A program made the position numbers and the translations under genes. A stretch of 11,952 bases of DNA from NCBI GenBank assembly GCA_937890825.1, contig CALADS010000052.1, positions 1 to 11,952 on the forward strand. The letters run 5' to 3'. Positions 1 to 6,240 of this stretch are shown here, one piece after another. Position 1 is the stretch's first letter. Every line of letters begins with the position of its first letter. Origin of the DNA: an uncultured Bacteroides sp. Lineage in GTDB: Bacteria; Bacteroidota; Bacteroidia; Bacteroidales; Bacteroidaceae. The notes beneath the pieces were generated by a model that did no database searches, was not told the origin of the DNA, and saw only the letters and a program-made list of their open reading frames with translations.

Positions 1-502
1 GGTGCGCCTTGCCTTGGGCAAAGACCCACGAATTGCTTACCCCGAACTTTTCCATGATCTCTTGGGTGGTGTAGAACTCGGTCACTTTCTGTCCTGCTGC
101 TTGGATGCAGGTCGTAGCCCGGGGCTTGCGCTCGTAAGGGCGTGCTTCAATCATGGCTGTTAGGTCTTCCTTGCGAATGACTGTCCATTGTTGGGATAAC
201 CGATATGCTTTGAGCGTTCCCCGATAGATAAGGTTGTACACTGCCCGTGTCGTAACATTCAAGAGTTGGGCGGCATCGGCTACAGAGAGGAATTCCTGTT
301 GTTTCAGTCCTTCTGTCTTGTCTGTGTAACTTGATACCTTACTTTGGATCTCGGTATCCTTCTTAAGCTCCTGACGTTTTTGCTTTTTGTAGGCATGGTC
401 AGTACATGCTTTCGAGCAGAAGCGGGTGGAGCATCGTTGGGCTTCAAATTCTTTGCCGCACCACTCGCACACTTTTTTGATTCTAATGGTTGTAGTAGCC
501 AT
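1..502 (-). CDS. Excisionase-family multi-HTH DNA-binding protein, partial
   Basis: The gene runs off the left edge, so only its first 167 codons are visible. I start it at the ATG at 502-500; the only in-frame upstream alternative before a stop is a GTG nine codons... upstream, which seems less likely. An N-terminal zinc ribbon is suggested by Cys12, Cys15, Cys29 and Cys33 (CEWC, then FCSKAC). Residues about 71-119 form an excisionase/MerR-type helix-turn-helix (FLSVADAAQLLNVTTRAVY, ending in a RKEDL segment). A second similar HTH begins near residue 143 (FYTTQEIMEKFGVS) and is cut by the window edge. Proteins of this kind accompany tyrosine recombinases in Bacteroidales integrative elements, where they act as recombination directionality factors or regulators; that role is inferred here. 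No integrase is in the window. The coding sequence was read directly from the reverse strand. Confidence 0.85.
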   Translation of the reverse strand, partial: MATTTIRIKKVCEWCGKEFEAQRCSTRFCSKACTDHAYKKQKRQELKKDTEIQSKVSSYTDKTEGLKQQEFLSVADAAQLLNVTTRAVYNLIYRGTLKAYRLSQQWTVIRKEDLTAMIEARPYERKPRATTCIQAAGQKVTEFYTTQEIMEKFGVSNSWVFAQGKAH

Positions 503-542
503 TTTTGAACGGATTAAGTTTGCCACTCATTTCGCTTGAGAT

Positions 543-577
543 GTATAACATCGTATATCATAGTATACTCTTGTATA
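543..577. repeat. Four GTATA motifs at exact 10-bp period
   Basis: GTATA begins at 543, 553, 563 and 573, so all four copies lie on the same DNA face. The containing blocks are atGTATAaca, tcGTATAtca, taGTATActc and ttGTATAcat. The array lies 41 bp upstream of the start codon of the HTH gene, where its promoter would be expected. Phased direct repeats of this kind are typical of cooperative binding by Xis or other small HTH proteins. The likely role is as an operator or excisionase assembly site, which is inferred. Confidence 0.6.
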
Positions 578-658
578 CATCATCCACTCCCTCCGCAGAG
601 CGACATGACGAAGAAGGTGGACGTGCAGCAAATGTGGTTCAAAAAAGGGGCAAAAAAC

Positions 659-679
659 AGGTAGAAACGGGTTCTACCT
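659..679. repeat. Perfect 8-bp inverted repeat with 5-base loop
   Basis: AGGTAGAA (659-666) and TTCTACCT (672-679) are exact reverse complements around ACGGG. There is no T-run after either arm, so it is not a standard terminator. It could be a protein-binding palindrome or part of a mobile-element end. Confidence 0.55.
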
Positions 680-705
680 ATGAAGAAGGGGACGTGTGGA
701 TACAA

Positions 706-733
706 TAAAAGGCACTCAAAATGAGCGCCTTTA
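706..733 (-). terminator. Rho-independent terminator downstream of mnmE
   Basis: Read on the minus strand, the stem is AAAGGCGCTCA with TGAGTGCCTTT around a TTT loop. One G-U pair is allowed on this strand (an A-C mismatch on the other), and TTTTATTG follows. It lies about 42 bp beyond the mnmE stop codon and should end the transcript of the phosphorylase-mnmE unit. Confidence 0.75.
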
Positions 734-774
734 CTGCTTGTTGATACTTATTAAAACTTATCTTTAACTGCCGG

Positions 775-792
775 TTACTTGCCGATGCAGAA
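775..792 (-). other. Candidate integrative-element attachment site at the mnmE 3' end
   Basis: The last 18 bases of mnmE on the coding strand are TTCTGCATCGGCAAGTAA. From memory, SGI1-family islands integrate at the homologous end of mnmE (thdF/trmE) with an 18-bp repeat differing from this at two positions. The resemblance is partly forced by the conserved FCIGK C-terminus. The reason to suspect use here is the adjacent excisionase-like gene and phased repeats. No second copy exists in the window, so it remains a hypothesis. Confidence 0.3.
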
Positions 793-2166
793 ATTTTTAA
801 AAATATTTTGTAATACCATATCTGTAGTAACTTCGCCAGCAATATCGCTAAGGTGGAAGATGCATTCGCGGATGTCTTGTGCAATGAAGTCTCCGGAGAG
901 TTCCATAGCCAGTCCATTTTGTACCCTCTGAATGGCTTCTAAAGCATGATTCAAGGCTTCATAGTGGCGTACGTTAGTCACGATGATATCGTTTTGCGTC
1001 ACTGTAGGTAGGTTGGCTGCAGCAATTAGCTTTCCTTCCAATTCTTCCAGATGGGTGCGATTTTTAGCTGACAGGACTTGATACTCTGTTCCCTCCGGAA
1101 GTGAGATTACTAGATGTTCCGGTTTGCAGTCTGCTTCCAATAAATCAGTTTTGTTCAGTACCACAAGGAGGTGTTTGTCGTAACATAAAGGCAAGATACG
1201 GTCTTTTAGTTCGGCTATCTGCGTATCGGCTTGGGTAGCATCAATCATCCACAGCACAATTTCGGCCTGTTCCAATTTACGGAAAGTACGTTCAATACCC
1301 AGACTCTCGATGGTGTCATCCGTATCGCGTATTCCAGCTGTGTCGATAAAGCGGAAAGTAATCCCACCTAGATTGACGGTATCTTCAATGACATCTCGCG
1401 TGGTTCCATGGATATCACTAACAATGGCTTTTTCTTCGTTGAGCAAAGCATTGAGTAATGTAGATTTTCCTGCGTTGGTTTCGCCGATGATGGCTACAGG
1501 TACTCCTTGTTTCAAAGCATTTCCTACTCGGAAGGAGTGGACTAAACGACTGATTACCTTTTCTATATTGGTTGCCAGTTCACACAATTCGCTGCGGTCT
1601 GCGAATTCCAGTTCTTCGTGGTCGCTAAAGTCTAGTTCCAATTCTATCAGCGAGGTGAAGTGAAGCAATTGGTCACGTAAAGAAGCCAGTTCCTTGCTGA
1701 AGCCACCCCGCATCTGGTTCATGGCCAAGCGGTGTGTGGCAGCTGATGAAGAAGCGATGAGGTCGGCTACTGCCTCCGCTTGGCTAAGATCCATTTTACC
1801 GTTCAGGAAAGCACGTTGGGTATATTCTCCCGGATGAGCAAGGCGGCAACCGTGAGCAATGAGCAGTTGGAGTACCCGCTGCAGAATATAGTTGGAGCCG
1901 TGGCAGGCAATCTCGGTGCTATCTTCGCCGGTGTAGGAGTGCGGGCTGCGAAACAGACTCACCAGTACTTCATCTACTACCTCTTCACCATCCTTAATAT
2001 GGCCAAAAGTAAGTGAGTAGGGTTTGCTCTCTTCCAGTTTCTTCTCTTTTCGGATAGGCTGGAAAATAGATGAGGTGATGGCGATGGCATTAGGTCCGGA
2101 TACACGAATGGTTCCGATGGCACCTCCTTGGGCTGTAGCAATGGCACAAATGGTATCTTGATTCAT
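775..2166 (-). CDS. mnmE: tRNA modification GTPase MnmE (TrmE)
   Basis: MnmE works with MnmG to place the (carboxymethyl)aminomethyl group on the wobble uridine (U34) of certain tRNAs, using a tetrahydrofolate-derived carbon and GTP hydrolysis in the cytoplasm. The 463-residue protein is full length. It has an N-terminal folate-binding/dimerisation domain (about 1-120), a helical domain, and an inserted GTPase domain: G1 GETNAGKS at 228-235, GTTRD at 254-258, DTAG at 275-278 and NKTD at 338-341. It ends in the family's invariant CIGK motif with catalytic-region Cys460. Position 230 of the P-loop is Thr where many homologues have Pro. I chose the ATG at 2166, giving MNQDTICA, which matches the family; an in-frame TTG at 2184 would overlap the upstream stop. 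The gene begins 14 bp after the phosphorylase gene, so the two are probably cotranscribed. Confidence 0.97.
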   Translation of the reverse strand: MNQDTICAIATAQGGAIGTIRVSGPNAIAITSSIFQPIRKEKKLEESKPYSLTFGHIKDGEEVVDEVLVSLFRSPHSYTGEDSTEIACHGSNYILQRVLQLLIAHGCRLAHPGEYTQRAFLNGKMDLSQAEAVADLIASSSAATHRLAMNQMRGGFSKELASLRDQLLHFTSLIELELDFSDHEELEFADRSELCELATNIEKVISRLVHSFRVGNALKQGVPVAIIGETNAGKSTLLNALLNEEKAIVSDIHGTTRDVIEDTVNLGGITFRFIDTAGIRDTDDTIESLGIERTFRKLEQAEIVLWMIDATQADTQIAELKDRILPLCYDKHLLVVLNKTDLLEADCKPEHLVISLPEGTEYQVLSAKNRTHLEELEGKLIAAANLPTVTQNDIIVTNVRHYEALNHALEAIQRVQNGLAMELSGDFIAQDIRECIFHLSDIAGEVTTDMVLQNIFKNFCIGK

Positions 2167-2180
2167 AATGATGGATGCTA

Positions 2181-3059
2181 TCAAATTCTATCTAGTACAG
2201 TTTTAATCAGGGTGTCAATACTATTCTTATATCCCGTGTTGGCTTCTTTGATAAGTCGGTTGGCAATAACCATACATACTGTCATGGCTTTGTGGCCCAT
2301 TAATCTGCTGAGTCCTGCCAATGCTGAACTTTCCATTTCGAAATTGGTAATGCGATAGCCTTTATATTCAAAGTTCTCGATTTTTTCGTTTTGGTGAGGA
2401 TCGGCCAGCGGAATGCGGAGTTCACGGCCTTGTGGACCGAAGAAACCACCTGCTGCTATAGTCACACCTCGTACCATATCTTCGCCGGCTATACGGTTGA
2501 TGAGTTCAGCATCAGCATCGATTACATAGGGGGCTGGTGCGCACATATTACCGCTCCATCCTAAATGGTTCAGTAAAGCGCGTTCAAAGGGGAGGTCGCA
2601 CACAGCATTTCGTCCTGCATAGAAGTTGAGTAGACCATCGAATCCGATAGACTTGGCCGAACAGACAAAAGTGCCTACCGGAGTGAATGGCTGCAAACCA
2701 CCGCAAGTGCCGATGCGCACCAATTCCAGCTGGCGGAACTGCTCTTTTTCTTCTCGAGTATGAAAATCGATGTTGGCCAAAGCATCCAGTTCATTCACTA
2801 CAATGTCAATGTTGTCGCATCCGATTCCGGTAGAAACCACGGTGATACGTTTACCTTTATAGGTACCAGTAATGGTCTTGAACTCACGGCTTTCTATTTC
2901 ACATTCACGGGTTTCGAAGTGTGATGCTACTAGGGCTACACGTCCAGGATCGCCTACTAAGATTACTTTATCGGCCAGTTGTTCGGGTTTTACATGCAAG
3001 TGAAATACAGAACCGTCTTCATTGATAATCAGTTCTGAAGAAGCAAAATATTTTTTCAT
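2181..3059 (-). CDS. Nucleoside phosphorylase, uridine phosphorylase type
   Basis: This cytoplasmic enzyme cleaves nucleosides with phosphate to give ribose-1-phosphate and the free base, for pyrimidine salvage. The 292-residue protein carries the phosphorylase (Udp/PNP) superfamily signatures: phosphate-binding GDPGR (36-40), STGIG (76-80), RIGTCGG (115-121) and the ribose-binding FEMESSAL segment (240-247). Residues 210-212 are Q-G-R, matching the Gln-x-Arg pair that binds uracil in E. coli Udp, so uridine is the likeliest substrate. From memory, it resembles B. thetaiotaomicron BT4554, reported to act on uridine and on the antiviral brivudine; that match was not tested here. It follows floA after 79 bp containing a terminator, so it may have its own promoter, though none is obvious. 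mnmE follows closely. Confidence 0.92.
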   Translation of the reverse strand: MKKYFASSELIINEDGSVFHLHVKPEQLADKVILVGDPGRVALVASHFETRECEIESREFKTITGTYKGKRITVVSTGIGCDNIDIVVNELDALANIDFHTREEKEQFRQLELVRIGTCGGLQPFTPVGTFVCSAKSIGFDGLLNFYAGRNAVCDLPFERALLNHLGWSGNMCAPAPYVIDADAELINRIAGEDMVRGVTIAAGGFFGPQGRELRIPLADPHQNEKIENFEYKGYRITNFEMESSALAGLSRLMGHKAMTVCMVIANRLIKEANTGYKNSIDTLIKTVLDRI

Positions 3060-3091
3060 CTTACTTTTGTTTTAACGGTTTATAAAGGAAT

Positions 3092-3121
3092 AAAAGAGGG
3101 AGTAAAATCGATTACTCCCTC
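3092..3121 (-). terminator. Terminator between floA and the nucleoside phosphorylase gene
   Basis: A perfect 10-bp stem, GAGGGAGTAA (3096-3105) and TTACTCCCTC (3112-3121), with a six-base loop, is followed on the minus strand by TTTTATT. It lies 17 bp after the floA stop and only about 35 bp before the phosphorylase start. It should end or attenuate the TPR-nfeD-floA transcript. Confidence 0.8.
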
Positions 3122-3138
3122 CGCTAAAAAGTTCTCGG

Positions 3139-4137
3139 TTATTTACTCAGCGGCTGGTTAGTATTGCCTTGGTTAGGTTTTGCAATGGTTTCTCGCATGG
3201 AGGTATCTGCCTCTATGTTTTTCATACGATAGTAGTCCATGATACCTAAGTTGCCATTGCGGAAAGCTTCTGCCATGGCTTTGGGTACTTCGGCTTCAGC
3301 TTCTATCACTTTGGCGCGAGCTTCCTGTGCTTTGGCTTTCATTTCCTGTTCGGTAGCCACAGCCATGGCTCTGCGTTCTTCGGCTTTGGCCTGAGCAATA
3401 TTTTTGTCAGCGTTGGCCTGATCCATCTGCAGAGCTGCACCGATGTTCTTGCCTATATCAATATCTGCAATATCAATGGATAGAATCTCGAAAGCGGTTC
3501 CGGCATCCAGACCTTTCCGCAACACCAATTTGGAGATGGAATCTGGATTTTCAAGTACCGATTTGTGATTTTCCGACGAACCGATAGAAGATACAATACC
3601 TTCGCCTACACGGGCCAGAATGGTATCTTCACCGGCACCTCCCACCAGTTGGCGTATGTTGGCACGTACGGTGACGCGCGCTTTTGCGATGAGCTGGATA
3701 CCGTCTTTCGCAACAGCTGTTACCGGTGGTGTATCTATTACTTTGGGATTGACGGACATCTGTACGGCTTCAAACACGTCGCGTCCGGCTAGGTCAATAG
3801 CTGTAGCCATTTGGAAGGGAAGTTCTATGTTGGCTTTAGAAGCCGATACCAATGCGTGTACTACTTTCTCTACGTGTCCGCCGGCCAGGTAGTGAGCTTC
3901 CAATTCATCGCGGGTGATGTTGCTCAGTCCGGCCTTGTGTGCTTCAATCATTCCGGGCACAATGATGTAGGGCGGAACATTGCGGATACGCATCAGGAAG
4001 AGTTGTATCAAAGAAATGTTTACACCTGATACTTTGGCTGAAAGCCAGAGGAAAAATGGTACATAATGAAAGAAGAGCACCAGAAACAGGATGCCTCCAA
4101 CAGCTATGAAAGCTGTGAAATACATGTTGGGTCCCAT
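3139..4137 (-). CDS. floA: Flotillin-like protein FloA
   Basis: FloA is a membrane-anchored scaffold protein that forms oligomeric assemblies in functional membrane microdomains and influences membrane fluidity and protein organisation. The 332-residue length is close to Bacillus FloA. A hydrophobic N-terminal hairpin/segment (about 7-33) anchors it and is followed by the SPFH/FloA core, including KDGIQLIAKARVTVRANI (144-161). An Ala/Glu-rich coiled coil follows (about 235-292), then a short polar Gln/Asn tail. The start ATG at 4137 gives the MGPNMYF N-terminus; Met5 is a less likely alternative. The gene follows an nfeD-like gene by 38 bp, the standard partnership for this family. A terminator follows its stop. 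Confidence 0.95.
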   Translation of the reverse strand: MGPNMYFTAFIAVGGILFLVLFFHYVPFFLWLSAKVSGVNISLIQLFLMRIRNVPPYIIVPGMIEAHKAGLSNITRDELEAHYLAGGHVEKVVHALVSASKANIELPFQMATAIDLAGRDVFEAVQMSVNPKVIDTPPVTAVAKDGIQLIAKARVTVRANIRQLVGGAGEDTILARVGEGIVSSIGSSENHKSVLENPDSISKLVLRKGLDAGTAFEILSIDIADIDIGKNIGAALQMDQANADKNIAQAKAEERRAMAVATEQEMKAKAQEARAKVIEAEAEVPKAMAEAFRNGNLGIMDYYRMKNIEADTSMRETIAKPNQGNTNQPLSK

Positions 4138-4175
4138 AATGATAAGTATTAAGTTTATGAATCAAAAGTTGCGTT

Positions 4176-4643
4176 TTATGGCATGGCTTCTACCAGAATG
4201 ATGCCATCGGTAATGCGCACCACTCGGATAGGCGTTTTGGGGTCGATAAAGTCACCGGCCGATTTTACCTCTACTATCCGTTCGTTGATTTCAGCATAGC
4301 CAATCTGCGCCAGGCGTGTAGTAGTAATTCCGGTATCTCCTATTCTTACCATTGCTTCTGCACTGCGATCAATTTTAGAATTGATATCTTTTTTCAGTGC
4401 CAGGTTATCTAATGTTTTGGAGCGCATGAAGAAAATCAGTGCTCCCAGGCAAGCCAAGATTGACACTGCCATCGTGATGAATCCTGCCACACTACCCATG
4501 TTGGCAAAAGCATAATAGTTGGCATAAAGAATGCATCCACCAGCCAATACTCCTGCAATACTGATGCCAGGTAGTAAAAAGATTTCCACCAATAAAAGAA
4601 TTATGGCTAGGATAATTAGACCGATGATAATAAGTACGTCCAT
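4176..4643 (-). CDS. NfeD-like membrane protein, partner of FloA
   Basis: This is a short NfeD-family protein of 155 residues. It has three predicted membrane helices (about 3-24, 28-47 and 52-73), a linker, then a C-terminal OB-fold domain (about 98-155) starting with the GDTGITTTRLAQIGYAEI segment typical of NfeD. It lacks the N-terminal ClpP-like protease domain of long NfeD proteins. In many bacteria nfeD and floA are adjacent and NfeD is thought to bind the flotillin through the OB domain; the exact function is not settled. It starts 23 bp after the TPR gene's stop and ends 38 bp before floA, so the three are likely cotranscribed. Confidence 0.9.
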   Translation of the reverse strand: MDVLIIIGLIILAIILLLVEIFLLPGISIAGVLAGGCILYANYYAFANMGSVAGFITMAVSILACLGALIFFMRSKTLDNLALKKDINSKIDRSAEAMVRIGDTGITTTRLAQIGYAEINERIVEVKSAGDFIDPKTPIRVVRITDGIILVEAMP

Positions 4644-4666
4644 AATATTCTATAGTTTAGAGGTTA

Positions 4667-6097
4667 TTATCTGGATTGTAGTTCAAGTTGCCTCACTTGC
4701 ATGGCAGCCTGTTGCTTTTCTGTAGCCAGTTGTTCTATCCGTTTTTCCAGATCTAATATTACAGGAGTCAGCTTTTTCTTATCTGTTTCATTGGCTTCTA
4801 GGTAGTCTAACCGTAATGTTTCTAATTTCTTTTTTAGTTGGTTATCGCTTTTTTCCAATAAAACATAGGTGTTAAAAGCCTGTTTGGCATTCTCCGACTG
4901 AAAATCCGATAACTTGTGATAAATATGCTGGTCGTTGATAACAAATTCAAAGGCTGGGCACTTTTGTTCTACAGGTGGCATTTGCAGCACATTGAGTAGT
5001 CGTTGTCTGGCTTCCTCTACAGTTTGATTATCTGTCCAGGTTTCTTGTATTGAATGCAGTTTGGCCAGTTGCAGTAATTTCTTCGGTTCAGTTTGTTCAT
5101 AGCTGTATACTTGTTTTGAAGCATTGGGTATGAATAGGTAGATGCATACCTTACCTTCCGGCTGATACCTGTCTGAGGCAAACCATCCCAAGTTATTGAA
5201 TTCATCGATGACATACATATAATCATTGGCAGGTGAATTGAATGGCATTCCTACGTTTTGCGGGGTGAGATACGTGTCATTAGCCATGTTATAGCGAGTG
5301 ACAAAAATGTCGTATCCGCCCAATGATTGGGGACCGTCAGCAGCATAATAAATGGTAATTCCATCAGTCATCACGTACGGATAGTTGGCATTGACGGCTT
5401 CATTGATAGCACCAGGCAGCAGATGTCCTTTTCCCCATTGGTCTTGCATCTTGTTGCAGGATAAGATACTGATGGTGCTGTCTTGTTGCATTTGTGCGTA
5501 ATACAATTTGTTTCCCAATTCGGTTTCGTATACGGTTCCCTCTGTCTCAGAGTTGTCTTCAAAGTATTCTTCATAAGTATAAAGTTTGCCAGATTCAGGG
5601 CTTAATTTATAGGCTTTCAGAAAATCTTTCTTGTCTACCACAAAACTGTCTACGAAACACACCTCTTCTACTCCTTTCAAGAGTCTGGCTCCTAGTTTGC
5701 TATGCTGCAGCAGGCTGTCGGCTGTTTGTGTAGAGCGTTTTTTCTTGGTAAGGTCGGCTATATAGTCTTCGTACACATGGATAGCATCCTGATATCGGTA
5801 CACGCTGGCGTAAGCCTGCCCCAGAAAAAGCTGTCCGCTAGGTATGCGCTTTTTTACCGCTATTTCCAGGTGTTTTACGGCCAGGTCCGGTTCTTCTGTA
5901 TGTAGGCAACACACTCCATACCACAGATGATAATTACCATTACCTGATTGTGATTTTACGTATTTTTTAAATACAGGTTTGGCTTTTTGGTACTCTCCAT
6001 TTTTATAGAGTTCTTTGGCTTGCACCAGCGTTTGTGCTTGCAGGTTCAGTCCGGCAAGGCATCCAATCAAGAGTAGAATGTATTTAATCTTCGTCAT
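4667..6097 (-). CDS. Secreted TPR and PD40 beta-propeller-type protein
   Basis: The specific function is not recognised. The 476-residue product has a signal peptide (about 1-22, ending LQAQ) and N-terminal tetratricopeptide-like repeats (about 23-115). A middle region has beta-propeller (PD40/WD40-like) signatures: GGYDIFVTR at 260-268, and NDYMYVID followed by GWFASDR at about 291-309. The C-terminus is a charged coiled coil (about 405-473). The TPR plus PD40 order resembles PorE-type envelope proteins of Bacteroidota, but there is no OmpA-like peptidoglycan-binding domain. A periplasmic or envelope scaffold role is inferred. I chose the ATG at 6097: the longer frame from 6130 would start inside the predicted promoter and would bury the signal peptide. 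It heads the nfeD-floA operon. Confidence 0.8.
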   Translation of the reverse strand: MTKIKYILLLIGCLAGLNLQAQTLVQAKELYKNGEYQKAKPVFKKYVKSQSGNGNYHLWYGVCCLHTEEPDLAVKHLEIAVKKRIPSGQLFLGQAYASVYRYQDAIHVYEDYIADLTKKKRSTQTADSLLQHSKLGARLLKGVEEVCFVDSFVVDKKDFLKAYKLSPESGKLYTYEEYFEDNSETEGTVYETELGNKLYYAQMQQDSTISILSCNKMQDQWGKGHLLPGAINEAVNANYPYVMTDGITIYYAADGPQSLGGYDIFVTRYNMANDTYLTPQNVGMPFNSPANDYMYVIDEFNNLGWFASDRYQPEGKVCIYLFIPNASKQVYSYEQTEPKKLLQLAKLHSIQETWTDNQTVEEARQRLLNVLQMPPVEQKCPAFEFVINDQHIYHKLSDFQSENAKQAFNTYVLLEKSDNQLKKKLETLRLDYLEANETDKKKLTPVILDLEKRIEQLATEKQQAAMQVRQLELQSR

Positions 6098-6127
6098 CTT
6101 TGCATTATTCTTGGTATATATGAAGTT

Positions 6128-6135
6128 CAAAAATA
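6128..6135 (-). promoter_or_regulatory. Promoter -7 element for the TPR-nfeD-floA operon
   Basis: TATTTTTG on the minus strand matches the Bacteroides -7 consensus TAnnTTTG and lies about 30 bp before the chosen start at 6097. No clear TTTG -33 element sits at the right distance. A palindrome (6139-6154) occupies part of the upstream promoter region. Confidence 0.5.
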
Positions 6136-6138
6136 CAA

Positions 6139-6154
6139 ATTATTCGTGAATAAT
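6139..6154. repeat. Palindrome ATTATTC-GT-GAATAAT between divergent promoters
   Basis: Two perfect 7-bp arms are separated by two bases. The palindrome lies just upstream of the -7 element of the TPR operon and within the divergent interval to ttcA. A further ATTATTC lies at 6104-6110, in the 5' leader of the TPR gene. It may be a dimeric regulator's site; this is inference. Confidence 0.4.
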
Positions 6155-6208
6155 GTTGTTTTCACTGATTCTATTATGTTAATTCTTCTTTAAATGATTC
6201 TTTTGTGT

Positions 6209-6216
6209 TATTTTTG
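6209..6216 (+). promoter_or_regulatory. Promoter -7 element for the ttcA-like gene
   Basis: TATTTTTG matches TAnnTTTG and lies 24 bp before the ATG at 6241. No convincing -33 TTTG is present at 19-21 bp spacing, so the promoter is tentative. Confidence 0.45.
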
Positions 6217-6240
6217 CCCGGATTTTTTTGATAGTGTTAT

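Larger units (their letters stand above)
503..774. other. Non-coding interval between the HTH gene and mnmE, possible mobile-element end
   Basis: These 272 bases contain no convincing gene. In order from the HTH gene they hold four phased GTATA motifs (543-577), a perfect 8-bp inverted repeat (659-679), a terminator hairpin (706-733) and two ACTTAT copies 10 bp apart (746-761), followed directly by the mnmE stop. The crowding of repeats beside an excisionase-like gene and a gene 3' end resembles the terminus of an integrative element. This is inference: no integrase and no second copy of the mnmE 3' end is visible. Confidence 0.5.

Noticed and set aside
505..708. 67-codon open frame on the plus strand in the 503-774 interval
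   Set aside because: It starts at a non-ATG codon, lacks recognisable domains and runs across the GTATA array and the palindrome, so it is probably chance.
775..2016. Several plus-strand open frames within mnmE
   Set aside because: They are antisense shadows of a clearly recognised conserved gene.
6098..6130. Longer start for the TPR protein (11 extra residues)
   Set aside because: The extension covers the predicted -7 element and would push the signal peptide inward.
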